A stretch of DNA of 34,250 nt from positions 1-34,250 of the forward strand of contig JAKEIK010000104.1 in assembly GCA_022545895.1 (NCBI GenBank). The letters run 5' to 3'. Origin of the DNA: Nitrososphaeraceae archaeon (GTDB lineage Archaea > Thermoproteota > Nitrososphaeria > Nitrososphaerales > Nitrososphaeraceae). Under the pieces are notes generated by a model, which did not search any database, had not been told where the DNA came from, and saw nothing but the letters and a program-made list of their open reading frames with translations. Positions 9,523 to 19,728 of the stretch are shown one piece after another. Positions within the stretch are counted from its first letter, which is position 1. Each line of letters opens with the position of its first letter. A program made the position numbers and the translations under genes.

Positions 9523-10956
9523 ATGGTTCATGAAAATTGTGGGGTTGTCGGAATATTTTCAGCAAGTGGACACAATGTAATACCATACGTTATAGATTCC
9601 CTCAGGTCACTGCAGCATAGAGGTCAAGAATCGTGGGGGTTTGCCGTACCATCGAAGCCTCCCTTCAAGAATCTTGGTCTTGTATCTTCATCCGCCAAAC
9701 TATTCAGAGGACTAGTAAAAAAATATAATTCTCCCGCAGCCATAGGACATGTAAGATATTCCACCTTAGGAAAGAGCAATTTGGAAAATGCTCAACCTTT
9801 AAAGATCAAAGATTTGTGTATCGCACATAATGGAACTATTGCTAACGCCGAGGAGTTGTCAGGGATGGTTGGAGGTTGCACTTTTACACCGCAAACAATG
9901 AGTGATACGCTTGTAGCTGCACAAAGACTATTGACGCACCTTCAGGTGAAGGGAAACATAGTTGAAGCTATGGGTATATTGAAAGATGAAATGGTCGGTT
10001 CTTTTTGTTTTACATTTCTTACTGGAGATGGATCAGTTTATGCTGCCCGTGATAGCCGAGGATTTCGACCATTGGTATTGGGACATATACCTGAATCAAA
10101 CACTTACATGGTTGCATCAGAATCTTGCGCGATAGATTCAGTTGGTGGCAATTTGATCTGCGATGTTGAACCCGGTGAGTTATTAAAATTGGGATCAGAC
10201 GGTGTTGAACATCAGAAATTCGCAAATGAAAAACGACACGCACACTGCTCTTTTGAATTCACCTATTTCGCACATCCTGCAAGCACAGTGGAAGGAGTAA
10301 TTGTTTATGAAGCTAGAAAAAGAGTCGGTCACTACCTTGCACGCAAGTATCCATTTCCTGATGCAGACGTAGTTATCCCCGTTCCCGATTCTGCGAGACC
10401 GGCAGCATTGGGATATGCCCAGGAATTGGGCATTCCTTTTGAAGAGGGGTTATTGAAAGACAGATATAGAAAGAAGGGCTCAATGAGGAGCTTTATAGAA
10501 CCCTATCAGGAAGATCGTGTGGACATAAATAAAGGAATTATCCCTATTAAACAAGTCATTGAAGGCAAACATGTTGTTGTTATAGACGACAGTATAGTTA
10601 GAGGCACAAGCTCTGAATCTATTATGAAGACGCTTAGACTGGCTGGGGCATCAAAAATTTCTTTAATAGTTACATTTCCACCAATTCGTTTTCCCTGTTA
10701 TGCGGGAATAGATTTTCCCTCACAAGAAGAACTCCTAGCTTACCAACAAGTACCAGTTGGTTCAGGAGAAGATCTGGCGAGAAAAGTTGCGAATGTGATT
10801 GGAGCAGACAATGTTGTCTATAATGATACATCAACTCTGGCTGAAGCAATAGGGATAGATGAAAAAGATCTGTGCTTTTCATGCTCCACCGGAGACTATA
10901 CTCCTTTAGGAATAAAACCAACATTTAGGACCAGGGAGCAGATGAAGGGAGTTTAG
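9523..10956 (+). CDS. purF: amidophosphoribosyltransferase PurF
   Basis: N-terminal nucleophile CGVVGIF, SLQHRGQESWGF, IGHVRYSTLG; PRPP loop VVVIDDSIVRGTSSESI. Confidence 0.97.
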   Translation: MVHENCGVVGIFSASGHNVIPYVIDSLRSLQHRGQESWGFAVPSKPPFKNLGLVSSSAKLFRGLVKKYNSPAAIGHVRYSTLGKSNLENAQPLKIKDLCIAHNGTIANAEELSGMVGGCTFTPQTMSDTLVAAQRLLTHLQVKGNIVEAMGILKDEMVGSFCFTFLTGDGSVYAARDSRGFRPLVLGHIPESNTYMVASESCAIDSVGGNLICDVEPGELLKLGSDGVEHQKFANEKRHAHCSFEFTYFAHPASTVEGVIVYEARKRVGHYLARKYPFPDADVVIPVPDSARPAALGYAQELGIPFEEGLLKDRYRKKGSMRSFIEPYQEDRVDINKGIIPIKQVIEGKHVVVIDDSIVRGTSSESIMKTLRLAGASKISLIVTFPPIRFPCYAGIDFPSQEELLAYQQVPVGSGEDLARKVANVIGADNVVYNDTSTLAEAIGIDEKDLCFSCSTGDYTPLGIKPTFRTREQMKGV

Positions 10957-11032
10957 AAATTCCGTCTGCCTGTGTCTTGTCCTTAATTTTAAATGTCCTT
11001 AAATAAGTCGAACTAATGCAAATACAATAGAC

Positions 11033-11407
11033 ATGCAAAGGATTAACATAATCGGCGCAGCTGCTTTGGGTGCCGGGGCAGTAGCTATTGTGTCATATCT
11101 AATGTTAACTAATCTTGCACGAGAAGATTATTCGTTGGGAGTTGATGCCATGAAGGACGAACAATCTCTTTTCATCAATACCAGAGTTATCCTGACCAAT
11201 ACAGGTAAGTTACCATTAACACATATCACTGTTGACTACGGATCTAAGAATGAAACGATCAACATACTCAATCCTGGAGAGAAAATTGGACTTTCTCCTC
11301 CAGAAGGTAGTAATTTGAATATTGTAAAGATAACCGCTGATCACGGTATTAACATAACTAAAGATTATAGGAAACCCATCAAATTGCCAGGGATGATCGG
11401 ATCCTAG
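11033..11407 (+). CDS. hypothetical membrane-anchored/secreted protein
   Basis: N-terminal hydrophobic segment IIGAAALGAGAVAIVSYLML followed by a beta-rich extracytoplasmic region. Confidence 0.65.
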   Translation: MQRINIIGAAALGAGAVAIVSYLMLTNLAREDYSLGVDAMKDEQSLFINTRVILTNTGKLPLTHITVDYGSKNETINILNPGEKIGLSPPEGSNLNIVKITADHGINITKDYRKPIKLPGMIGS

Positions 11408-11465
11408 ATAGAATACCGACTTCCTTAATTCGAAAAAAAAAGAGTGAATAAGTGGCTTGCACCTG

Positions 11466-11858
11466 TTACAAGTCCATTGATCTTTTGATCTCTTTTGGTT
11501 TTAGCATGAAATACAATTCAGGTAGCGAATAGACGAATCCAACATGGACACAATCGTTTCTATCATCAAGTAAACATTGTAATTCATTGTCACGTAAAGT
11601 AATTTCCGCAATTCGATTTATTTTGTTGTCTTTTATGATAACACTATTATGGCCTATTAGAATTTTTTCCATAAATGGTGCGTGAAGGCCATTTGCTTCA
11701 TATTTTTTCATTATTTCCTCCATCATACTTGTTAAATAACCAGAAAAACTAGTTATACCCTTAAACTCAAGTTCCTTCTTGTTCTTTGCGTATGCATTGA
11801 AAAATTTTCTATAAACATTCTCACTTACCGTTATTGATTTGAAACCAGGTTTTGGCAT
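11466..11858 (-). CDS. hypothetical protein with possible ribbon-helix-helix-like N-terminus
   Basis: Likely start MPKPGFKSITVSENVYRKFFNAYAKNK...; the pattern resembles an RHH strand followed by helices. The ORF-track start at 11918 looks over-extended. Confidence 0.55.
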   Translation of the reverse strand: MPKPGFKSITVSENVYRKFFNAYAKNKKELEFKGITSFSGYLTSMMEEIMKKYEANGLHAPFMEKILIGHNSVIIKDNKINRIAEITLRDNELQCLLDDRNDCVHVGFVYSLPELYFMLKPKEIKRSMDL

Positions 11859-12243
11859 CAGATAGTTCGGTAATGAACCGTAACATATAAGATTTGCTTG
11901 CAAGAATACCGATACCAACTAATCGAGTGCAATGAATCGACATGATGCGTCTAAAATAGATTTGATTCAAATTTTATGTGAAGGGTCACTGCTGGATTAG
12001 AATATTTTAGTCCGGATAGCGTCATTTCACTTCACATCGCTTCATGATGATTATTACGAATACATAGCTATCCAAACTTTCGCAAAAAAAAAACGAAATT
12101 TAAAATCAACCCTAGACTTATAACCGAGGTATAAATTGTTCTAGGCGTAATCGTCAGGTACATGCAGTGTATCAACCAGAATAGTACAAGACGAAAATTT
12201 TCTCCAACAATAACTTTTCAACAAGAAGTTAAAATTATGGTAA

Positions 12244-12672
12244 GTGATAGGCAGGGCATTGGAAAAACCAATCTATGCGTCGTTATGTCGCTCTGTTGTA
12301 GCTTTGGATCCTTCTATAAGGTTCGCAGGAATCGCGAACGAAGATGGAATACTTGTAGGAGTTTCCCAACGCAAAGGCCTTAAGCCACTCCTATCGTTCG
12401 AAGAAAGGGCACAATATGCTATAACCGCAGCCACAAGACAATATACTAGACTTCGATGGGAAGTGTTACTTGGAAAGATATTATACGCGAGTTCACATTA
12501 TGCCAAACTTATAAGAGCTACCATTCCGATTACAGATGATAACCGACGATTATCATACGTATTACTAATGTCCTTTGACTCAAACACAGATAACTTTCAT
12601 GAAATCGTTATCGAAAAAGTTATTCCACTCGTCAAGAAAAAAAGAGCATCACTCCTGAAAGCATCAGATTGA
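12244..12672 (+). CDS. conserved hypothetical protein (thaumarchaeal-type, DUF6659-like)
   Basis: YASLCRSVVALDPSIRFAGIANEDGILVG...GLKPLLSFEERAQYAITAATRQYTRLRWEVLLGKILYASSHYAKLIRATIPI resembles an archaeal family I recall; family assignment is tentative. Confidence 0.65.
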   Translation: MIGRALEKPIYASLCRSVVALDPSIRFAGIANEDGILVGVSQRKGLKPLLSFEERAQYAITAATRQYTRLRWEVLLGKILYASSHYAKLIRATIPITDDNRRLSYVLLMSFDSNTDNFHEIVIEKVIPLVKKKRASLLKASD

Positions 12673-12679
12673 CTGGATT

Positions 12680-13441
12680 CTATCTTGCCGAGAGTCCACC
12701 ATCAACGGTTAGGGTCGTCCCAGTAATCCAATTCGAATCTTCGCTGCACAAATAACTAACAGCGCCGGATATATCTTCAGGACTGCCAATTCTTCGCAGG
12801 GGGAATGAGGATTCCAAAACTGATCTTGCTTTTTCATCTTGAAGATATGGCTCTATTATTGGACTCCTTATGGTTGAGGGGACAATACAATTACATCTTA
12901 TGTTATAAGGACCGTATTCCACGGCTATGCTCTTCGTAAGCATGATGACACCTGCTTTTGTTACCCCATAAACTGAGAGCGGCACATTGGGTATGGCGCG
13001 GACGCCAAGGAGGGACGAGATGTTAATTATATTTCCACCCTTCTTTTGAATCATTATGGGCAATATAGCTTTGGTAGTTTGAAACGTACCTATGAGGTTA
13101 GTCGACAGCAAAGAGCTCCATTGTTCTTCTGTCATCATGTGGAACGGAGTAGGATCATTTAAAATTCCAGCATTATTCACAAGGATGTCTACAGTGTCAT
13201 ATGCAGAGATGGTCTGCTCAACTGCGCTCAACACTTCTGCTTCTTTAGTTATGTCCGCGCTTATTGGCAGTGTGTTTTTATTGTCTTTAATTTCTGCTGC
13301 TACCTTTGCAAGTTTTGATCGGTCTCGTCCTATGAGGACTACCCTACAACCTTCTTGTGCCAGCCTTTTTGATGTAGCTTTTCCAACACCCCCCCCTGCG
13401 CCAGTTACAATAGCAACTTTTCCTCTTAGACTCATGTTCAT
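12680..13441 (-). CDS. SDR-family oxidoreductase (FabG-like)
   Basis: Rossmann VAIVTGAGGGVGKATSKRLA, ILVNNAGIL, catalytic Ser and YGVTKAG, GTTLTVDGGLSAR. Confidence 0.93.
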   Translation of the reverse strand: MNMSLRGKVAIVTGAGGGVGKATSKRLAQEGCRVVLIGRDRSKLAKVAAEIKDNKNTLPISADITKEAEVLSAVEQTISAYDTVDILVNNAGILNDPTPFHMMTEEQWSSLLSTNLIGTFQTTKAILPIMIQKKGGNIINISSLLGVRAIPNVPLSVYGVTKAGVIMLTKSIAVEYGPYNIRCNCIVPSTIRSPIIEPYLQDEKARSVLESSFPLRRIGSPEDISGAVSYLCSEDSNWITGTTLTVDGGLSAR

Positions 13442-13511
13442 CAGTCGTTAACTATCCATTTAAAGTTTAAAACACTCGATACTTTTAATTTATTATGCTG
13501 TAGTATCGCAT

Positions 13512-14744
13512 TTGTTGTCGTCATTTACTGCTGTCGATAGCTTTTCAAGCACGAACGGACTGACTTTAGGTATTATTGGTGGTGGACAACTAGGCAAGAT
13601 GCTGGCTTTTGAAGCAAAAAGAATGTTCATGAAGCTGGCGATATTAGACCCGGACGAACATTGCCCCGCATCCACAGTAGCAGATAATCTAATTGTTAGC
13701 GACTTTAAAGACGAGCAGTCAATTAGGGAATTGGCAAGGATTTCAGATGTTTTGACATATGAGATTGAGCTTGCAAATTCTCAAGTTTTGGAAGATCTAG
13801 AATCGCATAATTATCCTGTACATCCTGCACCACGAACATTAAATATTATACAAAACAAGCTAAAACAAAAGCAGTTTCTCAAGGCGGAAGGTATTCCTTT
13901 GCCTGATTTCGAACCCATAACGTCTAGAGATCAATTGATGAGTACGTGCTCAGAATTTGGTTATCCGTTGTTGTTTAAAGCATGTGAAGATTCGTATGAC
14001 GGGAGAGGGAATTTATTGATTCGTTCTGAAGAAGACATTGGAGAAGGATTGAGACACTTTCTTGGCAGGGCATGTATGGTAGAAAAGTTCGTGCCTTTTA
14101 GCAAGGAAATCTCAGTAATGGTAGCTAGGAGTACCACGGGACAAACTGAATCATTTCCCGTTGTTGAGAATATCCACGACAGGAACATTTTGAATACCAC
14201 TATAGCACCTGCACGTATTTCAGACCAAGTGGCGAAGAAAGCGAAAGAATCTGCAGAGAGAGCAATACAGTCCCTTAATGGTGCAGGAATATTTGGGGTA
14301 GAGATGTTCCTGAAAAAAGACGGAGATATTTTAATAAATGAAATTGCACCAAGACCACACAATTCTGGTCACTATTCGATTGAGGCCTGCTCAATTTCTC
14401 AATTTGAACAACACATTAGAGCAATACTTGGATTGCCTTTGACTAAACCCAGATTGTTATCTCCGGCGGTGATGATAAATATATTAGGAATAGACGGGTA
14501 CTCCGGTCCATACGTTTTCAGTGGAATCAAGGATGCCCTACAAATCCCAGGGCTGAAACTACATTTTTATGGAAAAATGGTTACTAAACCTCAGAGAAAG
14601 TTAGGTCATATGACGATAACTGCCGAGTCGATAGAAGTGGCATTAACAAAAGCTCAAAGAGCAAGGAAAGCATTAATTGTGGAAAGTGATAAGCACGGTA
14701 ACACAATTGGCAAAGCCACTAGTGGGAATAATAATGGGAAGTGA
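13512..14744 (+). CDS. purK: 5-(carboxyamino)imidazole ribonucleotide synthase PurK
   Basis: ATP-grasp: LGIIGGGQLGKMLAFEAKRM, ILDPDEHCPAS, NEIAPRPHNSGHYSIEACSISQFEQHIRAILGLPL. Confidence 0.94.
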   Translation: MLSSFTAVDSFSSTNGLTLGIIGGGQLGKMLAFEAKRMFMKLAILDPDEHCPASTVADNLIVSDFKDEQSIRELARISDVLTYEIELANSQVLEDLESHNYPVHPAPRTLNIIQNKLKQKQFLKAEGIPLPDFEPITSRDQLMSTCSEFGYPLLFKACEDSYDGRGNLLIRSEEDIGEGLRHFLGRACMVEKFVPFSKEISVMVARSTTGQTESFPVVENIHDRNILNTTIAPARISDQVAKKAKESAERAIQSLNGAGIFGVEMFLKKDGDILINEIAPRPHNSGHYSIEACSISQFEQHIRAILGLPLTKPRLLSPAVMINILGIDGYSGPYVFSGIKDALQIPGLKLHFYGKMVTKPQRKLGHMTITAESIEVALTKAQRARKALIVESDKHGNTIGKATSGNNNGK

Positions 14745-15243
14745 TTCTGACCTCGAGGTAATGCAGGAAGCATTCAAGTTTCTCAAAGATAACGATATCC
14801 CTGCTGAGATAAAGATTGTATCTGCACACAGAACTCCTGATGCGATGGTTCGATATGCCAAAAATGCACGAAAGAAAGGATTACGTGTGATTATTGCAGG
14901 TGCAGGAGGTTCGGCCCATTTACCTGGTATGGTTGCCTCGTTCACGACATTACCTGTGGTGGGCGTGCCAATACATACTAAAACTCTAAGTGGGCTTGAT
15001 TCACTTTTATCCATTGTGCAAATGCCACCAGGCATACCAGTGGCCTGCGTGGCAATAAATGGAGGATTAAACGCCGCAATACTCGCATGTCAGATTCTTG
15101 GATTAAATTCAAAAAATATCCAATTTATGATAGAGGAGTACAAAAAGTCACTTCAATCAAGCGTTGTTGAAAAATCAAGCAAACTTGAGAGGTACGGTCC
15201 CTCAAAATATCAGAATCTACTTAGGGCTCTAGTTAAAAAATAA
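14677..15243 (+). CDS. purE: 5-(carboxyamino)imidazole ribonucleotide mutase PurE
   Basis: VGIIMGSDSDLEVMQEAFKFLKDNDIPAEIKIVSAHRTPDAM, IIAGAGGSAHLPGMVAS. Overlaps the purK 3' end; exact start uncertain. Confidence 0.94.
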   Translation: MWKVISTVTQLAKPLVGIIMGSDSDLEVMQEAFKFLKDNDIPAEIKIVSAHRTPDAMVRYAKNARKKGLRVIIAGAGGSAHLPGMVASFTTLPVVGVPIHTKTLSGLDSLLSIVQMPPGIPVACVAINGGLNAAILACQILGLNSKNIQFMIEEYKKSLQSSVVEKSSKLERYGPSKYQNLLRALVKK

Positions 15244-15349
15244 GTTTTGAATTGTGGGGACAGTCACGAGAAAGTCGCACAGTAGCCTACGAATTTTCCA
15301 ACAACCTGAACCATGTACAATAGATAAATCATTTTTACCATTCAGCGTA

Positions 15350-17113
15350 TCAAATCATAACAAGCATTACTATGTATATGATGGCAGTAATTGTCAAGGA
15401 CACCTTGGATATGTTCATGGATTTGTCTAGGGCTTTGGAATATCGATTAAATTGATCCTGCCCCATAAGTTTTACTTTGGATTTTATATGAAACACCTGA
15501 CTCCGTGAAGGCTGAGAATCTTTTTGTGATTTTTCTGAGAGATCAACAAATATGTTTGAAATCAAATCATGATTCGTCACGTCCCCAAGCGAGTAATACC
15601 CCTGTCTTGTTCTTTTACCCGAAGTAGAATGTGTATCAGAAGTAATTATTTCCAACATATTAATACTCTTCTGTCTGGCCCGACTAAGAATTTTATCCCT
15701 AAGTCCAGAAGATAGGTTGTTAGAGTCAGCCCATCCTATGATATATTGCTTACCGTCAATTTCAAATCCAACCACCCCGAGCCCTGATTCACCAATATCT
15801 TCAGCTTTGTCAATACCAGGATAGCCACTCACGGTATTAGCATAAGAAATTTTGAAATTGTAACATTTTTTTTCCTTCAGTTGACTCAAACAATTGATTG
15901 TCAAATCCGCAAGAATCTTTTCCTCATCAGAAGTGATTTTTTCACCAATTCCATTGTGTGCATCAACTAGAAAAAGTCCACGAAACCCAAGCTCAGGAAG
16001 TTTATCCTCTAGTAATGTTCGAAACGAAAACGGCAAATCTTCCATTCCAGTATTTTTCGACACAAGTATAAGGGCAAATCCTGAGAATCCAATCCCTGTA
16101 ATGGTGAATTTTGGGGTGTTAAGTTGGACCGGTGGACTACAATTTTCATCATCATTTTTTAATTCAGAAAATTTCATTGTCTCTAGGTATTTTTCTACCT
16201 CAGAACTGGATGGTAAGTTTAGAGAGTGATCAGAAATACTGTGAAAGATTATTGCTCTTCTCTGAAAAAAATTAAACAGCCTATAGGGAAGGTTGCTTCC
16301 TCCAATGGCACTAAAAGGCCCTGGATGTACTTCTGGTAGGATGAGAAAGATGCCTTCTCTCCCTGGGCTCTTGAAAACTAGTAACTGGGTCGACACTTCA
16401 TTGACAGAAGCTCTTGATTCAAATATACCTTCCATACGTTCCTGCCTATTGTCAGTCCAAGCCGAGAGGAATGCTTGGAGTATTTGAAAAGTACTTTTTA
16501 CCTCTGGTCTTCCGGATCTGTCTGCAAGAAACGACCAAATGATACCTATTGATATGATGATTATCCCTAAAATAGTTGCAGTAAGTAAATAGCTTAGCTT
16601 AAATGCAGAATATGGTAAAATAGCTATTAAAAAGATTAAGGGAATGAATACAGCCACACCGATCGATCTTAACGTTCCAGCGCCAAATACTGATACGAAA
16701 ATTCCGTAACGAAGCCCGATGGCCATGAACATGCCTGCAATAATATAAGCAGAAATATCAGTAGTTTTCGCCAAGATTAAATTCGTTACCATTCCTAATA
16801 TTATTGTCATAACCCATAGTAAGTTTGCAAATGCCGAAACATGGATGACCTTAGAAATTTTATTTACTGGTGTTCCTCGCAAAAGAACATAATCTAGAAA
16901 AATGCCCGTCGAAACCACACTTATAGCTATGGCAATATCAATGCCAAATGCAAGGCCATTATCATGTGTTAGTAACTGATATATACCGACTATAATAGCC
17001 GCCGTTAGTTCATAAACGATAAGTGAAGTTTTGTAAGATGAAGGATTAATAAGGGTGTAAAACCAGCGTTTATGTATACTACTTACGCTATCTGCTTCGC
17101 GTACAACATTCAA
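15350..17113 (-). CDS. DUF2070-family archaeal multi-TM membrane protein
   Basis: N-terminal multi-TM region and soluble C-terminal part with LILPEVHPGPFSAIGGSNLPYRLF, VDAHNGIGE, ITSDTHSTSGKRTRQGYYSLGDVT. Confidence 0.85.
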   Translation of the reverse strand: MNVVREADSVSSIHKRWFYTLINPSSYKTSLIVYELTAAIIVGIYQLLTHDNGLAFGIDIAIAISVVSTGIFLDYVLLRGTPVNKISKVIHVSAFANLLWVMTIILGMVTNLILAKTTDISAYIIAGMFMAIGLRYGIFVSVFGAGTLRSIGVAVFIPLIFLIAILPYSAFKLSYLLTATILGIIIISIGIIWSFLADRSGRPEVKSTFQILQAFLSAWTDNRQERMEGIFESRASVNEVSTQLLVFKSPGREGIFLILPEVHPGPFSAIGGSNLPYRLFNFFQRRAIIFHSISDHSLNLPSSSEVEKYLETMKFSELKNDDENCSPPVQLNTPKFTITGIGFSGFALILVSKNTGMEDLPFSFRTLLEDKLPELGFRGLFLVDAHNGIGEKITSDEEKILADLTINCLSQLKEKKCYNFKISYANTVSGYPGIDKAEDIGESGLGVVGFEIDGKQYIIGWADSNNLSSGLRDKILSRARQKSINMLEIITSDTHSTSGKRTRQGYYSLGDVTNHDLISNIFVDLSEKSQKDSQPSRSQVFHIKSKVKLMGQDQFNRYSKALDKSMNISKVSLTITAIIYIVMLVMI

Positions 17114-17121
17114 TTGTCATT

Positions 17122-17292
17122 TTACACTGGAAATATTATTCTAATGACAATGGAGATACCTATGAGTGCACCCGTTACTCCAAGTATAATTTCCGGTTTG
17201 ACTTTTACGCCCCGGGTTTCGTCCTCAAAGAACCTTAACAAGCCTGCACTGGAGGCCGGCAGAGGTGCATTCTTCTTCTTTCCTTCGCCCAT
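17122..17292 (-). CDS. preprotein translocase subunit Sec61-beta (SecG-type)
   Basis: Short tail-anchored protein MGEGKKKNAPLPASSAGLLRFFEDETRGVKVKPEIILGVTGALIGISIVIRIIFPV. Start moved inward from the ORF track. Confidence 0.88.
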   Translation of the reverse strand: MGEGKKKNAPLPASSAGLLRFFEDETRGVKVKPEIILGVTGALIGISIVIRIIFPV

Positions 17293-17350
17293 CTTACGAT
17301 AGGGACTGTCTATATGCCTTAAATACATTCCGTTTTACAATCCAATTAAT

Positions 17351-17782
17351 TCAAATCTTTTCAAATCTATCTAAAATTCGCAAATAAATTTCTATGAGTT
17401 GTGCCTTGGTCAATTCCTCAGATATGGATTTGTTAATTTTTAAATCTGGAATCAAATCCAAGATTCTTTCCTTCGCCGACGCGCAAAGCCTATCGTAGAA
17501 GTCATTCTCGTAGGTATCGCTTGTTAACTTGAGACTAGCATCGTGTGACGGACGGTATTTCTCTTTATCATAATCGCTTGTACCCCTTGAAATATTGTCA
17601 TTTCTCTTTTCGACATCCCTGGTATTACCGCAATTTATACAGGTTAATTTATTCCCGAATTGGATCTGGACTCCGTTGCAATTTTCACAGGGTTCACGAA
17701 CGAGAGTTCCTCCTCTTGTTAGCAGGTCGGCTGCCGATCTGATTCCAAACTTCTTGTTTCCATCGTTTTCTTCAGAAGACAT
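17351..17782 (-). CDS. Sjogren's syndrome/scleroderma autoantigen 1 (p27)-family Zn-ribbon protein
   Basis: SAADLLTRGGTLVREPCENCNGVQIQFGNKLTCINCGNTRDVE: CxxC...CxxC Zn ribbon typical of the family. Confidence 0.8.
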   Translation of the reverse strand: MSSEENDGNKKFGIRSAADLLTRGGTLVREPCENCNGVQIQFGNKLTCINCGNTRDVEKRNDNISRGTSDYDKEKYRPSHDASLKLTSDTYENDFYDRLCASAKERILDLIPDLKINKSISEELTKAQLIEIYLRILDRFEKI

Positions 17783-17814
17783 TCAACATGTTATTAGCAC
17801 CTACAATCATATAT

Positions 17815-18156
17815 TCAATTAGATTGATCGGATATGCTTACATCCATCCTTTTTTCATATGCGGAAATTATCTTTTCCAATGCAACTGTCTCTTCATTTA
17901 TTGCTTCCAACAGTTCGTCCTGATATCCATTCTTTGCGAAATTGTCCACAAATTCATAAAAACTACTTATTTGAATCTGATTAAGTGTACTAAGATGGGG
18001 TCTAAGTGGCAATTCAAAAGTACTCCTTACTAATTCTTGATGTACTATCAATCTATTATGCCTAGCAGTCGCAAGAAATTTTCTTATGATATTAAGTCGT
18101 TGTCCTTTATTCATTCTGCTTAAATCATCATTTGAAGGCAAATCAAACTTGTACAT
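17815..18156 (-). CDS. conserved hypothetical protein
   Basis: 113-aa helical ORF on the same strand as its neighbours; no confident family. Confidence 0.6.
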   Translation of the reverse strand: MYKFDLPSNDDLSRMNKGQRLNIIRKFLATARHNRLIVHQELVRSTFELPLRPHLSTLNQIQISSFYEFVDNFAKNGYQDELLEAINEETVALEKIISAYEKRMDVSISDQSN

Positions 18157-18338
18157 TTACTATTATAATTATTGTTCAAAGAATATTTTAATAGTTATCT
18201 TTAACAAAAAATTAACCGTATTTTGATTTTATCAATGTCAGCGTTTTTTTAGAAATGATATTGTGAGAGTGAGCATTTGATCAAGTGGCACCGGGCAATG
18301 CTTAATAATAGGAAAAAAGAAACTAGACTAACAAAAAG

Positions 18339-18647
18339 ATGGCTGTGGTATGCAAAAAATGTGGCCTTCCAGACGACCTTTGTGCATGCGGTGAACTTGA
18401 TAAAGAAGAAACTAGAATTGTTGTCAGGCTTGAGAAAAGAAGATTTTCAAAGACAACAACTATCATCGAGGGAATAGATCCAAAGTTGAGTGACATTCAT
18501 AACATTGCAAAAGAGCTTAAGAGTAAATTGGCTTGTGGTGGTACAGCTAAAGATGGATTCATCTTGCTTCAAGGTGATCATAGGCACGATGTAAAAGAAT
18601 ATCTCGTCAAGATGGGTTTCACTGAACCTACTATCGAAGTGCAGTGA
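18339..18647 (+). CDS. translation initiation factor aIF1 (SUI1 family)
   Basis: N-terminal Cys knuckle VVCKKCGLPDDLCACGE, then SUI1 core TTIIEGIDPKLSDIHNIAKELKSKLACGGTAKDGFILLQGDHRHDVKEYLVKMGF. Confidence 0.93.
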   Translation: MAVVCKKCGLPDDLCACGELDKEETRIVVRLEKRRFSKTTTIIEGIDPKLSDIHNIAKELKSKLACGGTAKDGFILLQGDHRHDVKEYLVKMGFTEPTIEVQ

Positions 18648-18870
18648 AAATGGACACCTGCAATTTGATTTGTTCTGTGTTGCTATAGACAGCTAAAAAT
18701 AGTGCGTACAAGTTCTTCAACGGTTATACGAAAAATGAATGGCGGTCATTATAATTAGAAACATGTCGTTATCTGAACAAATACTACCAATTGCTGATGC
18801 TGTCGAATCGTAGGACTTTAGTCCAGCGCAAGTTATCTACGGTTCAAAAATAAAGTTAAGTCTTGCTCGA

Positions 18871-19728
18871 TCAAAGTTTTAAGTGAAGTTTAAGTCCTTT
18901 GTACCTGTTTCTGATAGTTACCTCTGTTACTCCTGCTGCCTCAGCAACATCCTTCTGGGTTTTATTCTCGCCGTTCATGACGCAGGCAACGTACAAGGCC
19001 GCTGCGGCTAAACCCATTGGATCCTTGCCCGCGGAAATTTTTCCCTCTTCAGCCTTCTTAAGAATTTCAAGAGCCTTTCTCTTGGTTTTTTCCGACAAAC
19101 CAGCTTTACTTGCTATTCTTGCAACACATTTTACAGGATCGACTACTGGCATCTTCAGATCAAGTTCTCTTATAAGAAGCCGATAACATCTTGCCACATC
19201 CTTCTTCTTGATATTACTTGCATTTGCAATATCTTTTAGTGTTCTTGGAGTTTCGGTATCTCTACAAGCTGCATATAATGCGGCTGCCACAAGCGCCGAT
19301 ATGGATCTTCCTCTTACAAGGCCCTTTTCTAAAGCCTTCCTATAAACATAAGCTGCTTTCTCAATAACAGCATCTCCGACGGCTAACTTATCCTTTAGTC
19401 TATCCAGCTCGCTGAATGCCTGCCTAAAATTCCTGTCAACGGGTTCATGAACCTGGCTTCTACTATCCCAAGTCCTCAAACGTTCTATTGTACTTTTCAT
19501 TGAGGCTGATAACGGCTTACCTGAGGCGTCTTTATCGATGGGTCCTATTATTGTAGCCAAACCCATGTCGTGCATAGCAAGGGAAGTTGGAATGCCTGCT
19601 CTACTCCTGTCCTCGTGTTCCTCTTTTGAAAATGCTCTCCATTCAGGCCCTGTTTCTTCAATTCTCTCAGTTATGACAAAACCGCAATTACCACAAAACA
19701 TTTCTCCACTAGAGTTATCTGTTACCAT
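18871..19728 (-). CDS. transcription initiation factor TFB (TFIIB family)
   Basis: B-reader/linker GPEWRAFSKEEHEDRSRAGIPTSLAMHDMGLATIIG and two cyclin repeats. The first half of the Zn ribbon (DRCPRCGKGP) lies upstream of this first canonical ATG, so the 5' boundary is unresolved (see findings). Confidence 0.93.
   Translation of the reverse strand: MVTDNSSGEMFCGNCGFVITERIEETGPEWRAFSKEEHEDRSRAGIPTSLAMHDMGLATIIGPIDKDASGKPLSASMKSTIERLRTWDSRSQVHEPVDRNFRQAFSELDRLKDKLAVGDAVIEKAAYVYRKALEKGLVRGRSISALVAAALYAACRDTETPRTLKDIANASNIKKKDVARCYRLLIRELDLKMPVVDPVKCVARIASKAGLSEKTKRKALEILKKAEEGKISAGKDPMGLAAAALYVACVMNGENKTQKDVAEAAGVTEVTIRNRYKGLKLHLKL

Noticed and set aside
13961-14362. 133-aa minus-strand ORF inside purK
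   Set aside because: Shadow ORF antisense to a well-supported ATP-grasp gene; no recognisable domain.
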